This document shows positions 36,949 to 46,849 of a stretch of 64,000 nucleotides of DNA, in pieces; within the stretch, counting starts at the first letter, position 1, and each line of letters begins with the position of its first letter. Under the pieces are notes generated by a model. That model was not told where the DNA came from, did not search any database, and was given only the letters and a program-made list of their open reading frames with translations. Origin of the DNA: an uncultured Flavobacteriaceae bacterium (GTDB lineage Bacteria > Bacteroidota > Bacteroidia > Flavobacteriales > Flavobacteriaceae); the NCBI GenBank assembly GCA_947494565.1, contig CANLVG010000001.1, positions 124,001 to 188,000 of the forward strand, written 5' to 3'. A program made the position numbers and the translations under genes.

Positions 36949-37536
36949 ATGAGCAAATCCAACTATTCGGAAGAAACTGCTATCGAAAGAGCAATTGTTG
37001 GTAAAGAGGATGGGTATAGATATTTGCTTGAAAAATATAAAACATATGCCTTTATGATTGCAGTAGGTATTGTTAGAAATGAAGAAAGTGCTGAAGAAGT
37101 GGTCCAGGATGCATTCATCAGGGTTTTTAGGCATATAGCCAAATTCAATAAATCCGGTAAATTTTCTACTTGGTTGTATCGAATAGTATACAATACATCC
37201 TTGACGAGTTTGCGAGGAAAACGAAGAATTGATCTCCGTTCATTTGATGAACGGGAAAACTATGAATTCGAAATACCTGACAACTATGCCAATGGGTTCG
37301 ATGACCTTGTCAGAGAGGATAAAATTACTTTCGTAAATAAAGCAATCGCCAACCTTTCCGAAGCAGAGAATATCGTTGTTACGCTCTACTATACGAACGA
37401 ATGCTCTATCATCGAGATTGGGCAGATTACTGGGTGGAATACATCCACTATCAAAACGAGACTGCACCGGGCAAGACAAAATCTATATATAGAACTCTCC
37501 AACTTATTGGGAAATGAAACCGATGAAATAAGATGA
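36949..37536 (+). CDS. RNA polymerase sigma factor (ECF type)
   Basis: This 195-residue sigma factor has a region 2 (about 20-95; SAEEVVQDAFIRVFRHI, FSTWLYRIVYN) and a region 4 helix-turn-helix (about 135-185; CSIIEIGQITGWNTSTIKTRLHRAR). It lacks regions 1 and 3, so it is of the ECF type. Its stop overlaps the next gene start by 4 bases, and that gene encodes a membrane protein that may act as its anti-sigma factor. The target promoters are not known. Confidence 0.92.
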   Translation: MSKSNYSEETAIERAIVGKEDGYRYLLEKYKTYAFMIAVGIVRNEESAEEVVQDAFIRVFRHIAKFNKSGKFSTWLYRIVYNTSLTSLRGKRRIDLRSFDERENYEFEIPDNYANGFDDLVREDKITFVNKAIANLSEAENIVVTLYYTNECSIIEIGQITGWNTSTIKTRLHRARQNLYIELSNLLGNETDEIR

Positions 37537-37937
37537 AAAAATTGAATTTTAGCAATCAAGTACTAGAAGACGATGACAAATTGATAGACCTTCTCAGAAC
37601 ACTACCGCGAGGTGAAGTCTCTGAACAATTCGTAGAAAATACTATGGAGAAATTCTTGCTTCTTAAGACAGGTCAAAAAAGGATTCATAAGCCTTTAAAG
37701 TTACCATTGTGGCTCATGTCCATTATGGGTTTGATTCTAGTGAGCCCACTCTTTCTAGAGCTCAATACCCAAATAGCGCTACCGAATACCGGTTTTGAAT
37801 TGAAAAACATCATTGAAAACATACCTTTTCAATTGGATTCATGGTACACACTATCCTTGGTGATATTGGTGTTGACGTCAATATTTGTTGTTTGGGTTGA
37901 GTTAGGTTTGTTAAGGTTTCGGAATCCTTTTGCTTGA
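37533..37937 (+). CDS. Putative membrane anti-sigma-like protein
   Basis: This 134-residue protein has a cytosolic N-terminus of about 65 residues followed by two membrane helices (about 67-85 and 107-127). The overlap with the sigma factor gene and the N-terminal helix region (DDKLIDLLRTLPRGEVSEQFVENTMEKF) fit the sigma/anti-sigma arrangement. No zinc-binding HxxxCxxC motif of ZAS domains is present. The assignment is by context. Confidence 0.65.
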   Translation: MKKLNFSNQVLEDDDKLIDLLRTLPRGEVSEQFVENTMEKFLLLKTGQKRIHKPLKLPLWLMSIMGLILVSPLFLELNTQIALPNTGFELKNIIENIPFQLDSWYTLSLVILVLTSIFVVWVELGLLRFRNPFA

Positions 37938-38133
37938 TTCTTTTATTTGCTATTCTAGGTTTATCCTGCAACCGAAGTACAAATCAAAAAAAGGATATAC
38001 TTGTAAAACACCTTAGAATTGGTATACGAAAATATTGAAATAGTATCCAAATAGAATGCATCTATTCTTCTGTTTCGGTTCTTGACAAAAAAAATTGGCA
38101 TCAAAACCTAGGATACCGAATCACTGCATTGTG

Positions 38134-39003
38134 TTAATTACTTATGAAACTTTTTAGTCCATTTTTTAATTCAAAAACAGTCTTTACCTCCTTCGAATCT
38201 AAGGGCTTGTCAAAAACAGCTAGTTCATCCATTAAGCCAATATAGCCCAAGCCCAGCATAACTTTCCCATTTTCGGCGTCCCAAGTAAAAGGATCATTAA
38301 TGTCTTTTATTTCACCAATGAACGCGCCGTTTAAATATAATTTGAATTCGGATTTTGTTTTTGTATTAACCTCTGAAAAAACAATAGCCACATGGGTCCA
38401 TGTGTTAGACTGAAATGGAGATGGATCTACCGTAACCGTACGCTTTTCCCAATCCGTTTCATCGCTATCATTATTCGGATCCCAGACCGCAATATCCCCC
38501 ATGGCACCCAATCTAAACCTTCTTGGGCTATGATCGGTGAAATCTACCCATAAGCCGGCATCGCTCCATTTGGAATCTGTAATGCAAATGGGGTCACAAT
38601 AGTGGGGTGCCAATTCTTTGTTGGGATCCAGTCGCAACCAAAAGGATATCGTACCACTCCAGGAGGTACTATTGTATCCCACATTTTTATAGGCCTTATA
38701 AAAAACAGCGGACGTTTTTGCTTCTTTAAAGTGAAGTGCATCACCTACTAGCCCCTCGTTTTTAGCTAAGATAACATTGGGGTCGTTTAAGCCGACCTGG
38801 GCGCTCGCTGCATTTTTATAGTTTTCAGCGGTATAGATCATTCCGTCACCAATGGATACATCTGCAGTAAGTTTTCCATCGAAAGAACTGTAAAAAAGGA
38901 GGTGATCCTTTAATGGTTCGTTTTGTGAAAAAGAAACACCCAGACCTAAAAAAAAGAGCACGCTAGCTGCAGACAACAGTATTTTTGTTTTCATAAGTTT
39001 CAA
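38134..39003 (-). CDS. Secreted LamG/concanavalin-like protein
   Basis: This 289-residue exported protein has a signal peptide (about 1-26, ending VSFSQ) and a single LamG/concanavalin A-like domain: HLLFYSSFDGKLTAD at the start, ISFWLRLDP, WTHVAIVFSE and FKLYLNGAFIGEI, closing LDELAVFDKPLDSKEV. Such domains bind carbohydrate or act within surface proteins. It is divergent from a LysR gene with a 140-bp gap, which may regulate it. Enzymatic residues are not apparent. Confidence 0.87.
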   Translation of the reverse strand: MKLMKTKILLSAASVLFFLGLGVSFSQNEPLKDHLLFYSSFDGKLTADVSIGDGMIYTAENYKNAASAQVGLNDPNVILAKNEGLVGDALHFKEAKTSAVFYKAYKNVGYNSTSWSGTISFWLRLDPNKELAPHYCDPICITDSKWSDAGLWVDFTDHSPRRFRLGAMGDIAVWDPNNDSDETDWEKRTVTVDPSPFQSNTWTHVAIVFSEVNTKTKSEFKLYLNGAFIGEIKDINDPFTWDAENGKVMLGLGYIGLMDELAVFDKPLDSKEVKTVFELKNGLKSFISN

Positions 39004-39130
39004 TTCAAGTTTCGAACAGTAGTGTTTCTATAAAAATAACAAGAATCATATCATATCTACGGTTCTGAAAATGAAATACCTCAAATGCTAGTTGAAATAA
39101 TTTCAATTACGACCTATAGGGTGAGTACCT

Positions 39131-39138
39131 TATCTTTG
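39131..39138 (+). promoter_or_regulatory. Bacteroidota-type -7 element (tatctttg)
   Basis: The match to the TAnnTTTG consensus is complete. It ends 5 bases before the LysR start codon, which would place transcription start at or near the ATG. A convincing upstream TTG element at the usual spacing was not seen. Confidence 0.4.
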
Positions 39139-39143
39139 GATGT

Positions 39144-40034
39144 ATGGAACTCAAGTATTTCAGGCTCATAAAAACAATCGCTGAAGAAGGTAGTATTGCC
39201 AATTCTACGGAACGTCTCTTTTTAACACAGTCCGCTTTGAGTCATCAATTACGTGAATTGGAGGAACGTTTAGGGTTCAAAGTATTCAACAGAACAAGAA
39301 ATAAATGGGAGTTGACGCAGGAAGGTACCGAACTATATAAACTAGCGAATAAACTATTCAGTTCTATTGATGAGGGTTTTAGTAACATTAAGCATATAAC
39401 GGAAGGTTCGAAAGGGGCGATCAAGTTAAGTGCCGAATGTCAATCGTTTTTCCATTCCATTCCTTCATTTATCCAAAAAATGGGGATTCTATATCCTGAG
39501 ATCGACATCGAAGTAAGTCTTGGGGCAACCCATCAGACGATATCACAAGTATTGTCCAATGACATTGATGTGGCCATCGTAACATCGGAACCTGAATCAG
39601 ATGAACTCACAAGTGTACAAGTTTTTAAGGATGAGATTTTTGCCATTATGCATACGGAACATGTACTGAATAACTTGGATTATTTAGATGCAAGTCATTT
39701 TGGAAACGTTCATTTATTGATCAACTCTTTTCCTTTAGAAGGCGTGGCGGTCTACCAACAGTTTCTAAAACCGAACAGAATACATCCGACCAAGATCTCG
39801 GCAATTCCTTTTACGGAAATTACATTGTCAATGATACAGGCGAATATGGGGATTATGTGTGCTCCAAAATGGCAATTAAGTGCGTTTAAAATATCAAGTG
39901 AGCTGGTATTTAAACGTATTGGCAAGAATGGTCTCAAGCGAAACCACTACTTGGTCGTTAAAAAAGAACATCGAAATAGAAAGTACATACACGATTTCAT
40001 ATCGAGTTTTGAAGAGGATTTTTTAGAGGTATGA
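39144..40034 (+). CDS. LysR family transcriptional regulator
   Basis: This 296-residue protein has the N-terminal LysR helix-turn-helix (GSIANSTERLFLTQSALSHQLRELEERLGFKVFNR) and a C-terminal periplasmic-binding-like ligand domain (about 90-290). It is divergent from the LamG gene. A possible promoter element ends 5 bases before its start codon, hinting at a very short or absent leader. Effector unknown. Confidence 0.92.
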   Translation: MELKYFRLIKTIAEEGSIANSTERLFLTQSALSHQLRELEERLGFKVFNRTRNKWELTQEGTELYKLANKLFSSIDEGFSNIKHITEGSKGAIKLSAECQSFFHSIPSFIQKMGILYPEIDIEVSLGATHQTISQVLSNDIDVAIVTSEPESDELTSVQVFKDEIFAIMHTEHVLNNLDYLDASHFGNVHLLINSFPLEGVAVYQQFLKPNRIHPTKISAIPFTEITLSMIQANMGIMCAPKWQLSAFKISSELVFKRIGKNGLKRNHYLVVKKEHRNRKYIHDFISSFEEDFLEV

Positions 40035-40168
40035 TCTATCTCACGAAATAGCTATGACCTGAGATCAAGACACTCCACTGCCATGAGAGATAGGTCAATG
40101 CAATTACCGATGTAAGTATCAAAAGGTTCGCAACGTCTTCATTAGAGCAAGATAATCTCCACTCCTAC

Positions 40169-41851
40169 TTAATTTCCGATAAAAGCCCAATCATAATCCA
40201 GAACCAATTCATTGAGCTTGGCAATGGTAGTATTCGCTAATTGCTCCGTTCCAGGGTTGCTCGTGTAGTTGATAAATCCATTAGAAATCGTATTCACAAC
40301 GGCTTGGTCGTACACTTGTGAAATGATTTGATCTAGTGAAGTACCATCGAATTGATTGCCGTTGATTTGTAGATCAAATACTTCCGGGTTGTTGGTGGTA
40401 TCGAGACTCGACAGATTATTATTCCCAATAATCAGACGCTCCAAAAGCGGATTTGCTGATAGACTGATTTCTGTTAGCATATTATTCTCAATATATAGAT
40501 CGCGCAATTTTTGATTTGCGGATAGGTCAATGCTGGTGAGCAGGTTTGTATACAAATCGACTCGAACCAATTCGGCATTGTTAGAGAGATCGATTGAAGT
40601 TAGGTTATTGGCTCCTACATTGATTTCCATTAAAGCCAGATTTGACGAAATATCGATGTTCGATAGTGTATTATCTGCAAGGTCGAACCGCTCTAATACC
40701 ATATTACTGGAGAAATCAATGCTGCCAAGATTATTTTCCCGCGCTAGGACTACTTTTAATTTCGTATTAGTTGACACATCTATCGTAGAGATCTGGTTGC
40801 CGTCGACCCAAAGGAATTCTAAATTCGGGTTTTGCGATATGTTGATCTCGGTTAACGCATTGTATCGCAACCAAACGGATTTCAAATTAGGATTATCGGT
40901 AAAATCCAAGCTTGTGACTTGATTGTAACCCAGCCCTAAGAATTCCAGTGCTTTGTTTTCGGAGGTATTCAGACCGGTCAATTGTCCCAGATACAATTGA
41001 CATGATTTGAGCAATATCAACTTATCGATGTCTATTGCCGTAAGATGACTTTCGAAGTTGTTCTCTTGATTACTACCAAAATCCAAGAGTTCTATGGCTT
41101 CTATGGCTCCGCTCACGGTAATCGTAAAGACCCCGTTCTCCGTGTAGTCGTGGGAAATCGTATTTTCAATACCTGAATTGTTTATCGTTGAAACATATTC
41201 ATCAATTGTACCATCGCCCCAATCTACAAGATAGGTGGACCCCGTAATTGACTTTAAATTTAAAACCTTTGTTGTAGCGGCCTCGGAATCATCAACAGTC
41301 ATGCTAAAAAAATCGGTATTTTCGGGAAATGTCAACGTTAATCCCGTATACCCAAAATCAACGGAAGTATAGCCGGCGGCACCGATGTTTTCCGCAACAG
41401 TCACCTTCGTTTCGTCAGGCGAGATCGTAAAATCAAAAGGTAAGGGACTACTCGCAAAATGGCCCAAAACTGAATTTTCTTGGGGAGCCAGCGAAATGAG
41501 TACCTCATTTTCATCGGTCACTATGAATTCGGTTAAGGCATATGTCCCCTCCGCTAAAGGTACTTCAGCCGTGATATAACTCTCATTTGATTTCGTCAGC
41601 GCCAACTTTTCCCTAACAAATATCGAGCTACCATCACTATCATTGATGCTGATCAAGGCAAATGCAGGTTCCAGATTCTTTTGGGTACCCTCTAAAACCG
41701 TTTTTGCGGAAAGGGCTTTTGTAGCTATGCGAAAAACGTGCTTCCCTTCCTTTATTACAACTTCATTGTCTATTGGCGGAATGGGATCGTTATCGGAAGA
41801 ACAGGAAATGACGTAAAGAGACGCAAAAAGAATATAGAACAGTTTTTTCAT
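40169..41851 (-). CDS. Leucine-rich-repeat lipoprotein with PKD-like module
   Basis: This 560-residue lipoprotein (lipobox VISC, cysteine 17, then SSDND) has an N-terminal region to about 180, a PKD-like module (about 183-250, VDWGDGTIDEY and GVFTITVSG), and a leucine-rich repeat domain (about 265-500). The repeat has an exact 21-residue period, with units of the form T-x-I-D-x-S-x-N-x-x-L and nine consecutive regular units. The C-terminus is a short cap. Surface display and protein or glycan binding are likely. The gene is convergent with the LysR gene. Confidence 0.87.
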   Translation of the reverse strand: MKKLFYILFASLYVISCSSDNDPIPPIDNEVVIKEGKHVFRIATKALSAKTVLEGTQKNLEPAFALISINDSDGSSIFVREKLALTKSNESYITAEVPLAEGTYALTEFIVTDENEVLISLAPQENSVLGHFASSPLPFDFTISPDETKVTVAENIGAAGYTSVDFGYTGLTLTFPENTDFFSMTVDDSEAATTKVLNLKSITGSTYLVDWGDGTIDEYVSTINNSGIENTISHDYTENGVFTITVSGAIEAIELLDFGSNQENNFESHLTAIDIDKLILLKSCQLYLGQLTGLNTSENKALEFLGLGYNQVTSLDFTDNPNLKSVWLRYNALTEINISQNPNLEFLWVDGNQISTIDVSTNTKLKVVLARENNLGSIDFSSNMVLERFDLADNTLSNIDISSNLALMEINVGANNLTSIDLSNNAELVRVDLYTNLLTSIDLSANQKLRDLYIENNMLTEISLSANPLLERLIIGNNNLSSLDTTNNPEVFDLQINGNQFDGTSLDQIISQVYDQAVVNTISNGFINYTSNPGTEQLANTTIAKLNELVLDYDWAFIGN

Positions 41852-41981
41852 GGAATAAGGCTACTTCTACTATTGGAATACAAAGGTATAACGTAAAAGG
41901 AATGAGCAAAGTATAGTACTCGAAAATAGCACCTAGCTGTCCGGAAGTACTTTATTTTATCTGAAGAGCTGTTCCTAGGTT

Positions 41982-42830
41982 CTATAAAAAATCATATGCG
42001 TTGACCACCTTAAAATCTGGCGTGTTGTTCATGAGTTGCTCTAAAATCCACTTATGATTAGACCCGACAAATAGGAGTACTTTATCATTTGGTTCGGACT
42101 TTTTAAGCACATGCATCATCATTCTGATATTCCGTTGATACCATCTACCCAGCCAATCGGCCCCTAACCACTCCGTATTCGTACCGAACCTAACCTCCAA
42201 CATATGCATTCTAGAAATATCATAATTGGCGATATCCGTGCTGTTTAGTCGTTTCATATTGTCGTACAAGTCTAAAGTATTCATGACACTGTCGTTGTGT
42301 CGATAGACTTTATTGATCTGGTCAAAGTGTTTCATATTGAATTTTACATCAACAGAATCCATATACTTATCAAAAGAGGCAAAGGCAAAGTTTTCTAGAG
42401 ACCCAACGAACGGAGGCTTATTATCGAATAGATAAATGGAATCATGGCCAAGACGTTTTGCCATGCGGAAGCCGAGTTGAAATACCTCATTCTCTTTATC
42501 TGTTATAAAGTCATCCGATTCAAGATAATCCTGATATCCTTGATTATAGATGGAATCGTATTTAGGATCCTTTTCAACAAATACCCTTGTAGCATCGAAC
42601 TTTTGAAGCCTGGTCATAAGCTTCTCTAGTTGTCTTTGGTTGTTGGCGTCCAATTCATCGTAGTTCGATTCTTGGTCAAAGTGGTAGGTGCCAACAATCA
42701 GCACCTCTATTTTAGAATCACACTGTAAACGTTTGAATACGGTATCATTCTCTTTAGTTGGACTTTCGCATCCAATACCGTTTATAAAAAGTAGAAATAT
42801 AAGAAAGTAAGCAATAATTTTTTTTAGCAT
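41982..42830 (-). CDS. DUF5694 (TraB-like) protein
   Basis: This 282-residue lipoprotein (cysteine about 21 in GIGCESP) matches the DUF5694 family, which resembles TraB/Tiki-type metal proteases in pattern. It shows VLIVGTYHFDQ (GxYHF motif near the N-terminus), the RVFVEKDP strand, and a C-terminal LLFVGSNHKWILEQL. The GTYHF and SNHK histidines are likely functional residues. No experimental role is known to me. It is divergent from the membrane AraC gene. Confidence 0.78.
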   Translation of the reverse strand: MLKKIIAYFLIFLLFINGIGCESPTKENDTVFKRLQCDSKIEVLIVGTYHFDQESNYDELDANNQRQLEKLMTRLQKFDATRVFVEKDPKYDSIYNQGYQDYLESDDFITDKENEVFQLGFRMAKRLGHDSIYLFDNKPPFVGSLENFAFASFDKYMDSVDVKFNMKHFDQINKVYRHNDSVMNTLDLYDNMKRLNSTDIANYDISRMHMLEVRFGTNTEWLGADWLGRWYQRNIRMMMHVLKKSEPNDKVLLFVGSNHKWILEQLMNNTPDFKVVNAYDFL

Positions 42831-42996
42831 GACAAGTAGTGATTTGGAATAAATCTATGGTAATTCTAGAACCATTCGGATATCTTAATTGTCTCAAAAA
42901 CGATTTTGGGAAGTATCGTAATATGAAATCAAGTCAGGTAGTGGCGCAAACAAATTGGGTCTTAAATTTTATACTTAAAATTGTGCTAAGGATTCA

Positions 42997-44118
42997 ATGA
43001 ACTATCAAGGGATGGAGTTATTTTCTGACGGGATACTTTTTTTTATCGGGATACAATTAGTAATTGTCTCGTTAGTTCATTTCTATGAACGGGCAAATCA
43101 AAAGAATCTTTATCTGGGGTTCATTTGCTTGATAACCGGACTTTGGTACTTCTATTTTGTGTTTTACTATCTCTGGAAAAAGAACTTCGTTTATGGCATT
43201 TTGATCGGAGCCGATAAATTGATTTTCATTCCTGTTTTATTGCTCTTTTATTTTAAGTCCATTTATAAGACGATAGACACTAGGTATATCGTGAGGCACA
43301 TGATAGCCCCTTCACTTTTTTATATACTTTCTTTAGTGATGCGATTTGCTTTTCCAGAGAAGTGGCCCGATTTTAATAACAAGCAAATCCCATGGTTCCT
43401 TATAGGGACGATCGCATTATTCTGGATATACTTTTTTATCATCCGTAAAGAGCTCACCATCAATTTACGACAACAAATTCTCCCTAAAGTCTACAAAAGA
43501 ACTCGCTTCTTATTCTACTCCTTTTACAGTCTTTTTTTATGTATGCCTTTTTTCGACCTGACCAAATCGTTCATAGATTCCATATACTTTTCCGATTACT
43601 TCGAAATAAATAATGCAGCAGTCTACAAGACCTTCTTTGAATACCTAGAAGATTGTATTTATTGTTATTTCTTCCTCATAAGTTATTTCATTTCACTGTA
43701 TGCTATAACGGAACTCTACCTTATCAAACGGCTCTTATTTCCAAGTAATGCCCTTCTAAGTAAACAAGTAGTGAGCCATAAGGGGACCTTGGGAGAATTG
43801 ATCCATAACGAAGTGGTACAAAAAAAAGCATTCCTTGACCCTTCGATGACCATAGCGCTCCTTGCGAAAAAATTAGGCATCCGAAAAAGAGAAATTCTGG
43901 ACTACCTAAAGTTGACCCAAAATCGATCTTTTATTGATTTTATAAATGAATTGAGGGTAAATGAGTTCAAAGCACTTGTCAAACAAGAAAAAAATGAACA
44001 GTATGATCTAATTGGACTAGCCAAGGAGTGTGGGTTTAAATCAAAATCCACCTTTTTCAGAGTGTTTAAAAAACTGGAGGGAATGACCCCAAATGACTAT
44101 AAAAAGTCCATAGAGTAA
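42997..44118 (+). CDS. Membrane-anchored AraC family regulator
   Basis: This 373-residue protein has about seven membrane helices in its first 245 residues and a C-terminal AraC domain (about 265-370), with MTIALLAKKLGIRKREILDYL and the second motif LIGLAKECGFKSKSTFFRVFKKLEGMTPNDY. Such membrane AraC proteins are common in Flavobacteria and presumably act from the inner membrane. A similar gene lies at 46850-47899. Stimulus unknown. Confidence 0.9.
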   Translation: MNYQGMELFSDGILFFIGIQLVIVSLVHFYERANQKNLYLGFICLITGLWYFYFVFYYLWKKNFVYGILIGADKLIFIPVLLLFYFKSIYKTIDTRYIVRHMIAPSLFYILSLVMRFAFPEKWPDFNNKQIPWFLIGTIALFWIYFFIIRKELTINLRQQILPKVYKRTRFLFYSFYSLFLCMPFFDLTKSFIDSIYFSDYFEINNAAVYKTFFEYLEDCIYCYFFLISYFISLYAITELYLIKRLLFPSNALLSKQVVSHKGTLGELIHNEVVQKKAFLDPSMTIALLAKKLGIRKREILDYLKLTQNRSFIDFINELRVNEFKALVKQEKNEQYDLIGLAKECGFKSKSTFFRVFKKLEGMTPNDYKKSIE

Positions 44119-44233
44119 CCTCTAGTGAAACGGAAAGCCAGTTCAAGAAAGGTAAGCCCGACCCCTTTGACCTATAGTTTGAACGCGACCAACAAGGTCG
44201 TTCTTGGTATTCAATGTCGCTATATGGCCGAAA

Positions 44234-45373
44234 TTAGTTCTTCATATGGGCATAAAACCCATCGCCACTATAATTACCTCCTTCAACCAATACCAAGATT
44301 CTATTTTTCCCTTTTTGAAGTGCTATCGGAAGACCGTTTCCAGCATGTGCTTCTTCTTGAAAAGCATCAAACCAGGCGTGGCGTTGTTTTTCAATCACCC
44401 CAACATAGGTTGAATTGACCCAAACATGTAAGGTATTCAAAGAACTAAATTGAATTTCCGTTTGTGTTTGCTTTTCCGAATCGATTTCAGTTGAGAAATA
44501 AGCGAGTTTTTCATCCGTAGCGTATCTGCAGACCTTTCCCGCTACTAGACAACCTCGAGGATCTGTAGTAACATCAGACCAAGCATATTCTTGCCCGTCC
44601 ATAACAATAGGAACATCTTCCTTGGATTTTTCTGCCTCTGCAATACGTGTACTGAACGGCCCTAAAGCGTTCCAATCATTGATCATCGTGTCGCGGTGAT
44701 AGGTAATCGCGTCAGATGCTGTTGCATAACTAAAGCCTTCGATTTGCTTAACGGAAATATCGTCTAACCATACCTCGCCACCTACCAGTCGAGGCTTAAA
44801 TCCTATTTTCCCTTTGGAATATTCAAAATACTTGAAAATGACCTTGGGCCGGTCCATATCCGCAACGTAAAAATGACATTCCGAGCCAATGATTTCCGCT
44901 TTGAAGGAAAACCATTGATTGACCTTTATTGCTGCGTTCTCGGCCAATGGTGTTTTGTATTCTTCATACAAGGCCCTTGAAGCATTACCATCACGATGCG
45001 GGTTTACACGAATATAACTTCCTTTACCTTTGATATAGATGCACCCGAAATCAGTTCGATCGTTCTCCTGGTAATTGTAAACAAGGCCTAAATAATCATG
45101 CTGATCTGTCGGAAAGAGGGCCTGCCCCTCAATGACCACATTTTTCCAGGTATCCGAACCTTTGATCAGAACACTTTCCGCGGATTTATTTGGGGTCAGC
45201 TGAAGTACCGATCGATGAGCGATATCAGCAGTTTCGATGATTTGGGCAATGCCCGGCTCTTGGTATTCCCATTGTCCGAGGTCGGCTTCAAAATCGTCGT
45301 GGAACAGTTCTTGGCCGTAGATTCCGCTACTTAACATCAGAAAGAGAATTCCGGTAATTGGGATCTTGTTCAT
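44234..45373 (-). CDS. Secreted lamin-G/DUF1080-like protein
   Basis: The protein has a signal peptide (MNKIPITGILFLMLSSGIYG) when the start is taken at 45373, 14 codons inside the longest open frame; the extra N-terminus is polar and unlikely. Residues about 20-205 form a concanavalin-like domain (FHDDFEADLGQWEY start, GGEVWLDDISVKQI end). The second half (about 230-380) is a beta-sandwich resembling galactose-binding modules, with NTLHVWVNSTYVG and KGKNRILVLVEGG. Carbohydrate binding or glycan processing is plausible. The 74 bases to the epimerase gene suggest co-transcription with it. Confidence 0.75.
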   Translation of the reverse strand: MNKIPITGILFLMLSSGIYGQELFHDDFEADLGQWEYQEPGIAQIIETADIAHRSVLQLTPNKSAESVLIKGSDTWKNVVIEGQALFPTDQHDYLGLVYNYQENDRTDFGCIYIKGKGSYIRVNPHRDGNASRALYEEYKTPLAENAAIKVNQWFSFKAEIIGSECHFYVADMDRPKVIFKYFEYSKGKIGFKPRLVGGEVWLDDISVKQIEGFSYATASDAITYHRDTMINDWNALGPFSTRIAEAEKSKEDVPIVMDGQEYAWSDVTTDPRGCLVAGKVCRYATDEKLAYFSTEIDSEKQTQTEIQFSSLNTLHVWVNSTYVGVIEKQRHAWFDAFQEEAHAGNGLPIALQKGKNRILVLVEGGNYSGDGFYAHMKN

Positions 45374-45489
45374 TACTTGGTTATTTAATTCACGAGAATG
45401 ACAATTATAGGACATCGTGCGGAAAACAGGAAATTACTTCCGATACGTCAACGCACTCCCTTCGCATTCCTGACTACAATGTACTCAAA

Positions 45490-46644
45490 TCAAAGGTTAT
45501 TTTTAAGTTTCCACTTTTGAATAATAGCTTTCTCTTGATCTGCAGAATAGCACTTTATCGTGCCGTCTATCTGTTTTCCAAACAGCACATCATCTTTCGG
45601 GTATCTATGGATATATCCATTGATTTGGTCTGTTATCATATCCACCAAAGGTCTATGCACAAAACCGGCTTCAATCGACTTCTGTACATTGAAATAATAG
45701 GAACCTTTTGGTTGTGGCTTCCAGAACGGTACTATCTTATAAGGTATAAGTCCGTTTTCGATTAAAAAATCCCCATCGATCCAATACACTTTTTTAGGTT
45801 TTTTGGTGGCATGTATCAAACTGGAAACGTAATCCTTAAATGGTGTGGGTTGACAAGCAACGTTGTACTCCCCAAAAATATTATCCGCTGCGCAGTGTAG
45901 CATGAAATCGACCATACTCCGTACATCGGTCATTTGTATGTGATGGTTCTCCACCTGGGGTAATAGAATTTCACCTCCCCTAAAAAAACGAATAGGCCAA
46001 AACGGTTCATCTATAATGTCTTTAGGATTGGCACTTCTAAAATCCCTCATGCCGTGAGATCGAAAGATAGTGTACTTATCCGTCCGTGCTCTAATGGCTT
46101 CTTCGGCCAATGTTTTTCGAATCGCATACCGATATTCTTCCGCTATTGTTTTTGGAAAACTAGGAAGAGGGTTCAAGGGCGCTGTCTCCGCATTGAATTT
46201 TGTATCCCATGTATCATATACGGAGACACTTGAAGTATACTGATAGTGTCCGATCTGTTCTTTAAACTCGTCCAAAAAGTCAGCAACTGCCTTTGGTGAT
46301 TTTTGCCAAGTATCCACTACTATATCCCAATAGGTGTCCCTATACTTCTGGTCAATTGATTTTAGGCCCGATTTACCTTCTTTTTCCCTGTCACATACAA
46401 TCAAGGGCAAATCACTGAACAGATCTGTATTGGTCTTATTACGATTGAGCAGCGTGACTTCATATCCATGCGCTAAGAGCGATTGTACGATTGAAGGTCC
46501 GAGAAAACCTCTTCCACCCAAAACTAATGCTGTCTTTTTTGCAATGATAGGAGAAACGTTATTTTGGCTCAAAGCTTCGTGTGGATCAATAAGAAGCATT
46601 GTAGAAGCTGCCCCTAAGCTCTTGAGAAATTTTCTTTTTTTCAT
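45490..46644 (-). CDS. Exported NAD-dependent epimerase/dehydratase-like protein
   Basis: This 384-residue Rossmann-fold protein of the extended SDR type has the cofactor motif LVLGGRGFLGPSIV (about 40-53) and a segment QYTSSVSVYD with the active-site region nearby. It begins with MKKRKFLKSLGAAS, a Tat-like signal (KRKFLK) with a hydrophobic stretch, suggesting export with cofactor already bound. Similar Tat-exported oxidoreductases occur in Bacteroidota sugar catabolism. It precedes a secreted lamin-G-like gene on the same strand. Confidence 0.85.
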   Translation of the reverse strand: MKKRKFLKSLGAASTMLLIDPHEALSQNNVSPIIAKKTALVLGGRGFLGPSIVQSLLAHGYEVTLLNRNKTNTDLFSDLPLIVCDREKEGKSGLKSIDQKYRDTYWDIVVDTWQKSPKAVADFLDEFKEQIGHYQYTSSVSVYDTWDTKFNAETAPLNPLPSFPKTIAEEYRYAIRKTLAEEAIRARTDKYTIFRSHGMRDFRSANPKDIIDEPFWPIRFFRGGEILLPQVENHHIQMTDVRSMVDFMLHCAADNIFGEYNVACQPTPFKDYVSSLIHATKKPKKVYWIDGDFLIENGLIPYKIVPFWKPQPKGSYYFNVQKSIEAGFVHRPLVDMITDQINGYIHRYPKDDVLFGKQIDGTIKCYSADQEKAIIQKWKLKNNL

Positions 46645-46849
46645 TTTTTACAGGTCCATTAAAATTAATTTCCATTTGGTTATCGGTGTTATAAGAAGGG
46701 GTGAATCGGTAGAATTATTGGTTCCCAAGAACGGGTCCGGTTATTAGGTTCACGCTTTCTACTACTGTACCGAATGACTATTAGGGATATTCCCCTCGTT
46801 AATCCGTACCAAAGGAGCATCATTTTTTCGAGTATGGAATACCTCTTAA

